From: an uncultured delta proteobacterium
GTDB taxonomy: Bacteria > Bdellovibrionota_C > UBA2361 > OMII01
Direction: 5' to 3'
Length of the DNA: 45,865 nt
Assembly (NCBI GenBank): GCA_903904735.1
Contig: CAIVDM010000065.1
Coordinates: 1-45,865 of the forward strand
Shown: piece after piece, positions 1 through 7,816 of the stretch
Layout of the letters: every line of letters starts with the position of its first letter
Position numbering within the stretch: position 1 is the first letter of the stretch
The notes under the pieces: generated by a model
Database searches by the model: none
What the model was told of the DNA's origin: nothing
The model's input: only the letters and a program-made list of their open reading frames with translations
Position numbers and translations under genes: made by a program

Positions 1-2
1 AG

Positions 3-671
3 CAGATCCCAGTAGGTGTATCTAACGGATTCCTCCCGAGTCCAGCGGATCGTGGTCAGCCGACGAAGTTCTTCGCCGGAACGAATAAGTCTGTCTTCCA
101 GGTTCCACTTGCCAGCACGAGCGACTCGCTCGCGTGGGTGGTAAATGGCGCATCAGTCAAGATCGACGGCAGCCTTCCTGTGTGTGAGGGTGGGTGTGTT
201 GACACACCGACCGGTAACGTCACCGCGGAGCTTGACGCGATAGCGCAAGAGTTGTCCAACGTGATGACTCGAGCGGCGAATATACTCGCTTCAGCGAAGG
301 CTACCTCCGGTAAGGACGTGTCGGCGCGGACGAAGCGAAACCGCACGGACGCTGAGCGAGCCAAGAAGAAGGCGCAGGATTATGAGGCTCTCGCCAAGAC
401 CCTGACGATTCGGTTCCCGCAAGTCGTAAAGACGTGCCCGGAGGCGCCGGTGTATTGCGAGACGGTAGATCGTCAGTACGAGATCGAGACGCTCAAGGGG
501 CTGTACGCTAATCAGCGCAACAGCACGCAGCGCACGATTGCTCGGTCGTACTTCCGCAACACGGGTAAGACGAGCCGTAGCGACTCACTGGTGAAACAGG
601 CTAAGGACTTAGAGCAACAGGGTCTAGCGGCTCTCGCGAAACTGCCTCGTTTTGAGACGCAGTGTAAGTAA
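3..671 (+). CDS. C-terminal part of an unknown protein, 5' end outside window
   Basis: The frame is open from the first bases of the window to a TAA at 669-671, giving at least 222 residues. A GTG at 138 could be read as a start, but the upstream codons are open and look coding, so the gene most likely begins left of the window. The early part has short polar stretches typical of secreted proteins (SNGFLPSP, STSDSLAWVVNG). The second half is a charged, probably helical region rich in Lys, Arg, Ala and Glu. Four to five cysteines are spread around ECGG-like and TCPEAPVYCET segments and one lies at the very end (ETQCK). I recognise no family. A hairpin follows the stop directly, so this is the end of a transcription unit. 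Confidence 0.6.
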   Translation, partial: QIPVGVSNGFLPSPADRGQPTKFFAGTNKSVFQVPLASTSDSLAWVVNGASVKIDGSLPVCEGGCVDTPTGNVTAELDAIAQELSNVMTRAANILASAKATSGKDVSARTKRNRTDAERAKKKAQDYEALAKTLTIRFPQVVKTCPEAPVYCETVDRQYEIETLKGLYANQRNSTQRTIARSYFRNTGKTSRSDSLVKQAKDLEQQGLAALAKLPRFETQCK

Positions 672-673
672 GC

Positions 674-721
674 ACAATCGGGCATCGCGGGGTGGTGGGT
701 AACCTACCACCTCGTGATTGT
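674..721 (+). terminator. Hairpin after the partial gene, candidate terminator
   Basis: Bases 689-698 pair with 704-713 (10 bp, two G-T pairs, 5-nt loop), and an outer arm 674-679 pairs with 716-721. It starts 3 nt after the TAA. There is no T-run, so Rho-independent function is uncertain. The rest of 714-921 holds no gene. A short hairpin TCACC/GGTGA at 859-872 followed by a T-rich stretch could be a second weak terminator. Confidence 0.45.
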
Positions 722-921
722 ATCCCACTGTCCCCGGTCTGTATTTCCCGGCCACGATTTGCCCCGATGGAGCAAATTTGTCAGTCGACTAGAGTCACTC
801 CATAAAGCGTCGGTTATAAGGTGCTCTTTTGAGAACGAAGATTCGCCGACTAAACTCCTCACCATCCGGTGAATGAGGTTTCTTCTTTTGAGGTGATCGG
901 TTCTGGTCTTAGGACGAAGGT

Positions 922-1338
922 CTATGCGTCAGGGTAGGCAATCTTAAGGAGCTCGGCATAACAACGATACACGTCAGTATTAGTTAGAATACCAACAAGC
1001 TTGCCTCCTCGCGTAACCAGGGCCGATCCTAGTCGATTTTCGGCCATATGCATCATAACTTGATCAACTGGAGTGTTGTGCTCGACGACGTACGCCTCAA
1101 GGTTGCACACATCGCCCACATTAAGACCCTCGCCGGCGTCACCCGTGGCGGCTATAGCAAAGGCGAGTTTAAGGTCTCGCTCTGAGAGCATACCGACGAG
1201 CCGCCCTTCAGATGTTACAGGAAGGTGTCTGATCACCTCTGAGTCCATGATTGCCTTTGCCTCATGAATAGACCTTCCAGCCTCAATAGTATGGGGAAGA
1301 GGGGTCATAATTGTCACGATATGAGGAGTGGGCTTCAT
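922..1338 (-). CDS. Two-CBS-domain protein
   Basis: 138 residues made almost wholly of a tandem CBS pair (about residues 7-61 and 75-131). CBS pairs bind adenine nucleotides or S-adenosyl compounds and regulate a partner, or act alone as sensors. The first repeat shows HLPVTSEGRLVGMLSERDL and the second SALVTRGGKLVGILTNTDV, both typical. No catalytic domain is attached. The ATG at 1338 has only a weak ribosome site (TAGG). The gene is last in a leftward run after cysK with an 86-bp gap, so it may be co-transcribed. A link to cysteine synthesis is possible from position alone and is not shown by the sequence. Confidence 0.85.
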   Translation of the reverse strand: MKPTPHIVTIMTPLPHTIEAGRSIHEAKAIMDSEVIRHLPVTSEGRLVGMLSERDLKLAFAIAATGDAGEGLNVGDVCNLEAYVVEHNTPVDQVMMHMAENRLGSALVTRGGKLVGILTNTDVYRCYAELLKIAYPDA

Positions 1339-1424
1339 AGTATGTACCTACACTAAAAACCAGGTTAGATGCACTGCGCTGGCTTACGGTTCGTTTTTCT
1401 AGGGCGATAAGAGAGCGTTTTATC

Positions 1425-2351
1425 CTAGCTCATATCCTCTGGAAATAAGTTTTTGATCGAAAGATAACGCTCCCCCGTATCGTAGCAAAAAGTGAGGATA
1501 GTGGAACGCTCAGGAATCTCAGCCAGTTTCTTGTGTACCGCCGCTAGGGAGGCGCCTGACGAAACCCCTGCAAAGATGCCCTCCTCACGAGCGGCACGTC
1601 GAGCGAAATCAAACGCTTCATCGTTTGTTACCTGAATTACCCCATCGAGGAGGGCCGTATCAAGGTTGTGAGGAATAAAGCCAGCACCGATACCTTGAAT
1701 CGGGTGAGGAGAGGGCGATCCTCCGCTGATGACAGGTGATACCGCTGGCTCCACCGCATAGACTTTGAGTTTAGGAAATTTCTCTTTGAGCACTCTCGCG
1801 CAAGCGGAGATGTGACCACCGGTGCCCACGCCCGTGATGAGATAATCGATACCATTGGGGAAATCGATGAGGATCTCTCGTGCTGTTGTGGTCGCGTGAA
1901 TCGCTGGGTTGGCCGAGTTCTCAAATTGTTGAGGCATCCATGAGTTTGGCGTGGCTTGAGTTAACTCCACGGCGTGATCGATTGCTCCTCGCATCCCCTT
2001 TTCTCTGGGTGTAAGAACGAGCTCCGCGCCATACGCGAGCATAAGCCTGCGTCGTTCCACCGACATCGATTCAGGCATCACCAAGACGAGGCGATATCCC
2101 TTTACCGCGGCTACCATGGCGAGCCCGACCCCCGTATTGCCTGAGGTCGGCTCTATGATCGTCGCTCCTGGTTTAAGCGCGCCAGTCTCTTCGGCTTGGT
2201 CTATCATGGCGAGAGCGATGCGATCTTTGATACTGCCGCCAGGATTTGCTCTTTCCATCTTTATCCAGATGTCATGCCGTTGCCCAAGCATCTTGCGAGC
2301 TCGGACATGAGGCGTGTTTCCTATCGTATCAAGAATTGATTCAGCTCTCAT
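1425..2351 (-). CDS. cysK: Cysteine synthase (O-acetylserine sulfhydrylase)
   Basis: 308-residue PLP enzyme of the cysteine synthase/cystathionine beta-synthase family, which makes L-cysteine from O-acetylserine and sulfide in the cytosol. The PLP lysine is K42 in NPGGSIKDR. The substrate loop is TSGNTG at 69-74. The phosphate-binding GVGTGG loop lies near residue 175, and a GVSSGAS motif lies in the C-terminal part. Length matches CysK/CysM. The start has AGGAAC six bases upstream of ATG. It follows the methyltransferase gene by 10 bp, so the two form one operon. CysK versus CysM cannot be decided from sequence reading; the NPGGSIKDR form is common to CysK-type enzymes of many bacteria. Confidence 0.9.
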   Translation of the reverse strand: MRAESILDTIGNTPHVRARKMLGQRHDIWIKMERANPGGSIKDRIALAMIDQAEETGALKPGATIIEPTSGNTGVGLAMVAAVKGYRLVLVMPESMSVERRRLMLAYGAELVLTPREKGMRGAIDHAVELTQATPNSWMPQQFENSANPAIHATTTAREILIDFPNGIDYLITGVGTGGHISACARVLKEKFPKLKVYAVEPAVSPVISGGSPSPHPIQGIGAGFIPHNLDTALLDGVIQVTNDEAFDFARRAAREEGIFAGVSSGASLAAVHKKLAEIPERSTILTFCYDTGERYLSIKNLFPEDMS

Positions 2352-2361
2352 GGCGTTCCTA

Positions 2362-3216
2362 TTATTTCAACAAGCTCATTCGCTGACGGGTAATCTCATA
2401 TAGTAATATCGACGCGGCGCAACTTACATTGATGGATGAAAGCTCCCCGCCGATCGGAATCTTAACGACCGCGTCGCAGATATCCCAGTATCCTCGTGAC
2501 ATACCGACGGTTTCATTTCCGAGGATCAGTACCGTTGGGCGCGTAAACCTCTGCGTGGTTATCAGTGTCTCAGTCTTCCCGCTGCTTCCGATTATTTGGT
2601 AATCGTGTCCTTGTGACCGCGCGTTTTCAACCCACTCTTTTACTTCGAGGTGAGAGGTCGAGGTTGTGACGGGAAGTCCAAATATCGCGCCCATGCTCCC
2701 TCGCACGACGAACGGATCATATATATCGACGGCGTGTCCGGTCACGATAATTCCGTTGGCGCCGAACGCGTCCGCGGACCTAATCGATGATCCTAGATTC
2801 CCGGGGCTGCTCGGGCGGTCAAAAACAACGACTAGTCCGTTGGCGGAGGGCACGATCGCTTCGGGAGCTAATTTTCGGACCTCGACGATTGCCAGAAGTT
2901 CTGAGGTCTCGTCTTTTTCACTTAGCAGAGTCATAAGGTCAGGTGAAAGCTCCCAGACCTCTTGGGCTATCGTAGAGCGCACCAGTTCAGCTGCCCATGC
3001 TGAAAGCGAGCGATCGGCCGCGTGTAGAAAAGCGTGTATTGCCCACCCGTGCTTCACCGCGATGGATATCTGCGCTACCCCTTCAATCAAGAATTGACCG
3101 TGTTGGGTTCGCTTTTCACGATTGCGCTTGATAACGTCAGCGCGTTGGAAGAAATTATCCTGTTTGGATATGGAGCGTCGCAGTGGTGGCTTAGAGCTAG
3201 TAGGGGGCTGTTTCAT
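2362..3216 (-). CDS. SPOUT (TrmH/SpoU) RNA 2'-O-ribose methyltransferase
   Basis: 284 residues. After a basic N-terminal tail comes a substrate-binding-like region (about 25-115, HGQFLIEGV). The knotted SPOUT methyltransferase domain follows with its three motifs: [31 protein letters not shown], and [15 protein letters not shown] near the C-terminus. These proteins use S-adenosylmethionine to methylate ribose in 23S rRNA or tRNA. The domain plan fits the RlmB/TsnR-like rRNA group, but the target base cannot be told. It is the first gene of the leftward run with cysK. I see no clear Shine-Dalgarno before ATG 3216. Confidence 0.88.
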   Translation of the reverse strand: MKQPPTSSKPPLRRSISKQDNFFQRADVIKRNREKRTQHGQFLIEGVAQISIAVKHGWAIHAFLHAADRSLSAWAAELVRSTIAQEVWELSPDLMTLLSEKDETSELLAIVEVRKLAPEAIVPSANGLVVVFDRPSSPGNLGSSIRSADAFGANGIIVTGHAVDIYDPFVVRGSMGAIFGLPVTTSTSHLEVKEWVENARSQGHDYQIIGSSGKTETLITTQRFTRPTVLILGNETVGMSRGYWDICDAVVKIPIGGELSSINVSCAASILLYEITRQRMSLLK

Positions 3217-3360
3217 AATCTAGGAAGCTAACTTACTGATGAGACATGAGTAAAGGCAAAGAACCTCTCGGTTTTGGTCGGTGTTTATGGGACAAAGTTT
3301 GCAAGGGTATAACAACCCCCCTAACTCCTTAAGTTTTTTGAAGGAATTGTGCAATCCATT

Positions 3361-3390
3361 TTGACAGGTATTCATCCTACTGTTTATCCT
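3361..3390 (+). promoter_or_regulatory. Sigma-70-type promoter upstream of the IHF-like gene
   Basis: A perfect -35 TTGACA at 3361-3366 is followed by 18 bp and TATCCT at 3385-3390 (4 of 6 matches). The predicted start is near 3397. That is about 215 nt ahead of the GTG at 3612, so the transcript would carry a long leader or contain a separate small RNA. Confidence 0.5.
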
Positions 3391-3396
3391 CAAGTG

Positions 3397-3600
3397 GCAG
3401 TAAGCACTTGGAAGGAGTTGTAGTTTGCAGACGTCCGCACCTGAGGTGTGATGCGTTGGCAGCCACCGCTTCGGGCCAGGGGTGAACATGAGGATTAAGA
3501 GGGGCGCAAAGAGGGCCTGCGATGTTACTGCGAAGGTACCGTGCAGTCCGCCTAAGTCAAACAGGCTTAATGGAATAGCGCCCGTAGTCTTCTAATGGTA
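3397..3600 (+). ncRNA. Candidate structured leader or small RNA before the IHF-like gene
   Basis: This is most of a 395-bp stretch (3217-3611) with no believable gene. It starts at the predicted promoter. Several complementary arms are visible: TGGC 3457-3460 with GCCA 3475-3478 enclosing a CCG-CTT-CGG hairpin, GCCT 3550-3553 with AGGC 3563-3566, and a longer-range GGGCGC 3502-3507 with GCGCCC 3578-3583 enclosing the latter. Length is close to that of 6S RNA, and part of the left half (CTGAGGTGTGATGCG) recalls it, but I could not find the 3' half of the 6S consensus. It is not tmRNA, RNase P or SRP RNA by their conserved motifs. It could simply be a 5' UTR. Confidence 0.25.
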
Positions 3601-3611
3601 GGGGGTTAAAC

Positions 3612-3920
3612 GTGAATAAATCAGAACTTATCGAAAAGCTCGCTCAACGGTCTCAGATTAACGTTATTCAAGCTGAGGAAGTTGTAAATCTTATTTACAA
3701 GAAGATGCGAGACACGTTGGTAAGCGGCGGACGAATCGAGATCCGCGGTTTCGGTAGTTTCGTCGTCAAGGAGTATGGTGCCTACGAGGGGCGAAATCCA
3801 AAGACTGGGGAGAAAATTCCAGTGCCACCAAAGAAGCTCCCTTTCTTTAAGGTCGGAAAAGAGCTCAAAGAGCGCATCGATACGGTGCCAGAGGGGAGTG
3901 TAGCGGCGGGTCAACGCTAG
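3612..3920 (+). CDS. IHF/HU-family DNA-binding protein (IHF-beta-like)
   Basis: 102 residues, the normal size for this family of DNA-bending dimers. The signature is clear: RIEIRGFGSF at 41-50, the arm tip GRNPKTG with the intercalating P63, and PFFKVGKELKER near the C-terminus. The RIEIRGFGSF wording and KSELIEKL start resemble IHF subunits more than HU. The start is GTG, preceded by a strong AGGGGG seven bases upstream. It stands alone, with a promoter and long leader before it and a terminator after it. IHF is the usual co-activator at sigma-54 promoters, and a sigma-54-type activator lies at 39.4 kb, but no link is shown here. Confidence 0.9.
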   Translation: MNKSELIEKLAQRSQINVIQAEEVVNLIYKKMRDTLVSGGRIEIRGFGSFVVKEYGAYEGRNPKTGEKIPVPPKKLPFFKVGKELKERIDTVPEGSVAAGQR

Positions 3921-3966
3921 TCGAATATCGCGATTATCCCAAATAGAAAGGGGTAAACGATTGATT

Positions 3967-4017
3967 GAGGCTCCTTAAGTGTCCCTTTATCGGGCGCTTG
4001 ACGAGCCTCTTTCATTT
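3967..4017 (+). terminator. Terminator after the IHF-like gene
   Basis: GAGGCT 3967-3972 pairs with AGCCTC 4004-4009. An inner arm AAGTGTCC pairs with GGGCGCTT (two G-T pairs) around a CTTTATC loop. A T-rich tail (TTTCATTT) follows. This is a good Rho-independent terminator 46 bp after the stop. Confidence 0.7.
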
Positions 4018-4129
4018 GGTGTGCTAATGACTAACCGCATCCTTTTTCCTGGCGATTTTCGTATCTCTGTGTGATATCCAGATGCTGGCCTTGTGACCGT
4101 GTAATTCATCGATAGAGGATAGGAGTGGT

Positions 4130-4393
4130 ATGCGTCCAGCTCGAATTGAGGTAACAGAGTTGCTTTCTTCAAGGTACGACAGTGCAGAGAGCCACAAGCG
4201 CACTCGACCAATGGAGTGGGGTGAGCGTCTAGCCGGAGTTGATGTCGTTCGAGTGAGCGGCGGCCATACCGTTAGGTTGAAAAGCTCCCCGATGCAGTCT
4301 CCACCCAAACCTGGGTGGGTGCTGATGCTGACCGATGGAAATGATTCCGAAGGCTACGCCTGGACCTTGTACGGTTTGTCAAGGACGCACTGA
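4130..4393 (+). CDS. Small protein of unknown function (87 aa)
   Basis: The ATG at 4130 has an AGGAG ribosome site seven bases upstream, which is the main reason to accept it. The protein has a basic N-terminal half, a central WGERLAGVDVVRVSGGHTV stretch and a hydrophobic GWVLMLTDGND segment near the C-terminus. There is no signal peptide, membrane segment or known motif. It sits between the IHF terminator and another small gene, with 238 bp after it that hold no further gene. I do not recognise the family. A chance frame remains possible. Confidence 0.45.
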   Translation: MRPARIEVTELLSSRYDSAESHKRTRPMEWGERLAGVDVVRVSGGHTVRLKSSPMQSPPKPGWVLMLTDGNDSEGYAWTLYGLSRTH

Positions 4394-4631
4394 AGCTCAC
4401 TCAGAGCGTGTAACGCGTCAATTTTCCCGATTTTCCTTTGCAAGTGGCGCGGTTTCACGAGGTTGGGGCGTACCGAGTAAAGCCGCGTCAAAAACTTGAA
4501 CACTTAGGCGCCCTTCGGAGCATCTCATTAAAAGATGTCGGAGAGCCCGCAAGAATTCCTTTCGGGGCGGGAATCTGACTGGAGTATACTGAGACGAAGA
4601 GGGCGGTCGTCGGTTTTTTTTGAGGTCATGC

Positions 4632-4823
4632 ATGGAAACACGTCAAGAGCAACAAAGTGAGCAGAAGGTAACGATCGAGACCACAATTGGCGATCTGATA
4701 GAGGCAATTACAGATGTTGCCCTCCAGGCTGGACGAACCGAGGCAGAGGGCTATCGACTCGCTTCTTTTACCATCGAGAAGCTTCTGCGTGAGAAACGTC
4801 ACAAAGATATCCTAGAAGCATAG
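4632..4823 (+). CDS. Small acidic-helical protein of unknown function (63 aa)
   Basis: The start chosen is ATG 4632, because GAGGT at 4622-4626 lies five bases upstream. A TTG at 4620 in the same frame would include the ribosome site and is unlikely. The protein is polar and probably helical, with TIGDLIEAITDVALQAG and ASFTIEKLLREK segments. No Cys, no signal and no membrane segment are seen. A strong terminator begins 29 bp after the stop. A -10-like TATACT at 4585-4590 lies upstream, with no good -35. Family unknown. Confidence 0.6.
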   Translation: METRQEQQSEQKVTIETTIGDLIEAITDVALQAGRTEAEGYRLASFTIEKLLREKRHKDILEA

Positions 4824-4851
4824 TATTTCTCAGTCGAGAAATCTGTGGACC

Positions 4852-4880
4852 AGGGCGGGCGAAAGCACCGCCCTTTTTTT
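4852..4880 (+). terminator. Strong Rho-independent terminator
   Basis: AGGGCGG 4852-4858 pairs perfectly with CCGCCCT 4868-4874 around a 9-nt loop containing GCGAAAGC, followed by seven Ts. It ends the small 63-aa gene. The next 200 bp (4881-5084) hold no gene. Confidence 0.9.
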
Positions 4881-5084
4881 ATTGGTGCCTTAGTGTCGGT
4901 CGATGGGCCGGCTTACAGCCGTCATAAAACTCCATGTGTTGACTCCCTTTGCCGATCTAAAGCTCAAATGGATGGGCTAAGAGTGGTTTTAGAGCCTGAG
5001 CAGACGATTTCAGAGCGGATTTCTTGCCTCCGCTTCCGCGGTCTGGCAGGGTACTACGAACGATTTATATATTGAGGCGTGTCT

Positions 5085-6101
5085 ATGAGCACAAAGTCAG
5101 GATCTCCTGTAATCGCTATCGTAGGAGCGACCGGGCTGGTCGGAAGCGAGATGTTGGTCGTATTAGAAGAGCGAAAAGTTCCATGCGCTGAGCTACGCCT
5201 CCTCGCCTCTCAGGATTCCGCTGGAGAGGTCTACAAGTTTCATGATCAGGAGATCGCCGTTCAGGAGCTTACCGACGATTCCTTCAAGGGGGTCGATATC
5301 GCCCTTTTTGGCACATCAGCGGAGTTGTCGGCGAAGTATGTACCGATCGCCGTGAAGGCTGGAGCTACAGTGATCGACAATTCGAGTCACTTTCGCATGG
5401 ATCCATCGGTGCCGTTAGTGGTTCCTGAGGTAAATCTTGAGGCGATAACGGAGTCCACCAAGATAATCGCGAATCCGAATTGCTCAACGATTCAGCTCGT
5501 ACCAGTCCTGAAGGCTCTCCACGAAATCGGAGGGCTCGCTCATGTCGTCGTGTCGACGTATCAATCAGTGTCTGGCGCTGGAAAGCACGCTCTCGATGAG
5601 TTGTGGTCTCAGACACTTGCTATATTCAACCAGCAAGATCTGCCTCAGGAGGCCTTTCAGCATCAGATCGCTTTCAATTGTATCCCGCAGATCGACGTAT
5701 TGCTCGATAACGGCTTCACGAAAGAGGAGTACAAGATTATCAATGAGACCCGAAAGATTCTCGGCTTGAAGGACCTGCGTATCACCGCGACCGCTGTGCG
5801 AGTCCCTGTGTTTTATAGCCACGCGGAGAGTGTATTTGTGGAGACGGAGAGGGAGGTCACGCCGGAGGCTCTGACGAAGTATCTTTCGTCGTCGACGGGC
5901 GTAGTGCCTCGCTTGGCGTCAGACGATTATCCGATGCAAATCGATATAGCTGGGCAGGATGAGATTCACGTCGGACGAATTCGGCGGGATGAGAGTGTGC
6001 CGTTTGGATTATCGATGTGGATAGTCGCGGACAATGTTAGAAAAGGAGCCGCCTTAAACGCGGTTCAGATCGTGGAAAGCCTCGTAGCGTGCCGAACGTA
6101 A
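5085..6101 (+). CDS. asd: Aspartate-semialdehyde dehydrogenase
   Basis: 338 residues. It reduces aspartyl-4-phosphate to aspartate-semialdehyde with NADPH, the branch point to lysine/diaminopimelate, threonine and methionine. The N-terminal nucleotide loop is GATGLVG (14-20). The catalytic cysteine is C133 in NPNCSTIQL, and the substrate-side His is in RVPVFYSHAESV. ATG 5085 was chosen over an in-frame GTG at 5079, because GAGG at 5074-5077 is seven bases from the ATG and only one base from the GTG. truA starts inside its last codons. Diaminopimelate for peptidoglycan depends on this enzyme. Confidence 0.95.
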   Translation: MSTKSGSPVIAIVGATGLVGSEMLVVLEERKVPCAELRLLASQDSAGEVYKFHDQEIAVQELTDDSFKGVDIALFGTSAELSAKYVPIAVKAGATVIDNSSHFRMDPSVPLVVPEVNLEAITESTKIIANPNCSTIQLVPVLKALHEIGGLAHVVVSTYQSVSGAGKHALDELWSQTLAIFNQQDLPQEAFQHQIAFNCIPQIDVLLDNGFTKEEYKIINETRKILGLKDLRITATAVRVPVFYSHAESVFVETEREVTPEALTKYLSSSTGVVPRLASDDYPMQIDIAGQDEIHVGRIRRDESVPFGLSMWIVADNVRKGAALNAVQIVESLVACRT

Positions 6102-6874
6102 AGCTTGTAGTGGAATACAACGGGCGCGGGTTCCACGGCTGGCAGAAGCAGCCGAACCTGAAGACCGTGCAAAGTGAGCTCGAACGAGTTCTTAAGATTA
6201 TCGTGCGAAGTCCGATCGGGCCCTTGCACGCGGCTGGACGAACTGACGCCGGTGTTCATGCGCGTGGTCAGGTGGTGACGTTTCGAATTGAAGAGCAGCC
6301 AGAGTTGTGGCGGATCGCGCAAGGAGTTAGTCATCTTATGAAAGGTGAGCTCGCGGTCATCTCGGCGGAGATGGTGCCCGATGACTTCCACCCAGGAATT
6401 TCCTCGACTCATAAACAGTATTCCTACCGGATCCTTAACAGACCAACTCCGGCTGTGCTTGAGGCGCACTTGATGTGGCACATCGCGCATCGGCTTGACC
6501 TCGAGTTAATGAGGGAACAATTAACCTGTCTTATCGGAGAGCAGGATTTCTCGAGTTTTCGAGACTCAAGCTGCACCGCGAAGACGCCTGTAAAGACTAT
6601 CTACAGCACGGACCTACAGATGGTTGATGATGTCATCACGTTTAGGGTGATCGGCTCGGGCTTTCTCAAGCAAATGGTCAGAAACATTGTAGGAACCCTT
6701 ACCGATATAGGACGCGGGCGGCTTCACGGTCGAACGATGCGAGAGGTTCTCGACGCGCGCGATCGAAGGCTCGCCGGTGTTACCGCGCCAGCGCATGGAT
6801 TGACGATGGATTGGATATCGTATGACGAGCTGTCGAGAATTGAACCCAAAGGCGCAGAGGCATCGGAGAATTGA
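6089..6874 (+). CDS. truA: tRNA pseudouridine(38-40) synthase
   Basis: 261 residues. TruA converts uridines 38-40 in the anticodon arm of tRNAs to pseudouridine. The catalytic aspartate is D53 in the GRTDAGVHARGQV motif. Other family blocks are visible: YNGRGFHGWQKQP at the N-terminus, FSSFRDSSC in the middle and GSGFLKQMVRNIVGTL near residue 190. The start is GTG 6089, which overlaps the end of asd by 13 bp, so translation is probably coupled. Asd-TruA adjacency is seen in a range of bacteria. Bases 6875-7087 lie between convergent genes and show no T-tailed terminator. Confidence 0.95.
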   Translation: MPNVKLVVEYNGRGFHGWQKQPNLKTVQSELERVLKIIVRSPIGPLHAAGRTDAGVHARGQVVTFRIEEQPELWRIAQGVSHLMKGELAVISAEMVPDDFHPGISSTHKQYSYRILNRPTPAVLEAHLMWHIAHRLDLELMREQLTCLIGEQDFSSFRDSSCTAKTPVKTIYSTDLQMVDDVITFRVIGSGFLKQMVRNIVGTLTDIGRGRLHGRTMREVLDARDRRLAGVTAPAHGLTMDWISYDELSRIEPKGAEASEN

Positions 6875-7087
6875 CTGACAAGCCGTGCCGTCGAAGACGA
6901 GCGGTTTTATCCCTAAAGCGGAGCGAACTCGCGATGTGTACTTGGTCGATAGGCTTTCGTGGAGAAGCCTCTGGCTACCTCTCTTATGGTAGTGGTGTCG
7001 GTTCTGATTGCTCCTTCTGCGTAAGGTGCTAGCTCCTGTCCGAACTATGCGACGACGGCTACAGATCTTCAGATTGAAATCCAAAGT

Positions 7088-7807
7088 TCAGCTCTCAACA
7101 CCGCCAGCGATTGAGAAGTAAACGGCGATAAAGAATCGTGATACCGCCTCCACCAGGGTAAGGAGTCCGGGAATTCCTTGAAACGCCCATGCGAAAAGAA
7201 TCGCGGCGATTATGAAGTTCCATGCGGCGATATATAGTAGCCCAACTGAGTATCCCCCACGGATGAGCGTGATATCAGTTTGGACAGGTGAGATGTCTCG
7301 CATATTGAGGAGCAGATCCGCCCCATAGGTCAACCCGACCACAACGAGTGTCGCGACCTCGTTCTCGCGAAAACACGCTATCGCGATGAGTGTTCCGATG
7401 AAGGTGAACACAGGAACGATGTACGGAGCCAGGGCGATAAACGCGTTGTAGTGTGCGGTTCGCTTCGTGTAGGAATACTGAACATGTCCCGAGTGCTCAT
7501 TAATTCGCATCTCTTTAAATTTATTTCCAACGAGATTCGAGATGAGCGAGTGCTTAAACTCGTGAATCAGTACGGAGAGGTGACCGCGAATGCAGCCTTG
7601 AGCGAGCATGGCGCCAAAGAGGCATGAGACGAGAAAGATTCCCGCCAACTTGAGGTCGGCGCCTCGCAGCTGTGCGATCGAGAGTGTAAAGAATAGAAGC
7701 CCAGTTGGAAGAAGGGCGGCTAACGAGAGAAAGAAGGCGAATCCTCCGACAACGTCGCCGGTGGTGTCCTTCACTTTTCCTGACTTTTTCTTCTCCCTCG
7801 CGCTCAC
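7088..7807 (-). CDS. Membrane protein with HExxH motif, putative M50-type metalloprotease
   Basis: 239 residues with about five or six hydrophobic segments (about 20-45, 53-72, 120-148, 150-166, 185-212, 215-235) and a short basic N-terminus. HEFKH at 82-86 is a zinc-binding HExxH. GHVQYSY follows at 108-114, then ALAPYIVP at 125-132 and a conserved-looking SPVQTD ending at D178, which could supply the third zinc ligand as in site-2-type peptidases. This supports an intramembrane or membrane-embedded peptidase of M50-like type, but the family is inferred from motif spacing only. It follows the AsmA gene by 9 bp and is probably co-transcribed. Substrate unknown. Confidence 0.6.
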   Translation of the reverse strand: MSAREKKKSGKVKDTTGDVVGGFAFFLSLAALLPTGLLFFTLSIAQLRGADLKLAGIFLVSCLFGAMLAQGCIRGHLSVLIHEFKHSLISNLVGNKFKEMRINEHSGHVQYSYTKRTAHYNAFIALAPYIVPVFTFIGTLIAIACFRENEVATLVVVGLTYGADLLLNMRDISPVQTDITLIRGGYSVGLLYIAAWNFIIAAILFAWAFQGIPGLLTLVEAVSRFFIAVYFSIAGGVES

Positions 7808-7816
7808 TCAGTACCT

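Noticed and set aside
138..671. GTG 138 as the true start of the left-edge gene
   Set aside because: The frame stays open back to position 3 with normal-looking coding sequence and no ribosome site near 138, so the gene most likely starts outside.
3220..3489. Leftward open frame of 89 codons before the methyltransferase gene
   Set aside because: It lies over the promoter and leader of the IHF-like gene, has no ribosome site, and its protein has no plausible domain composition.
3397..3600. Firm assignment of the leader as 6S RNA
   Set aside because: Only part of the left half resembles 6S. The conserved right half and closing stem were not found, so only a generic candidate is listed.
4845..5075. 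Rightward 76-codon frame before asd
   Set aside because: It begins inside and reads through the strong terminator at 4852-4880 and has no ribosome site.
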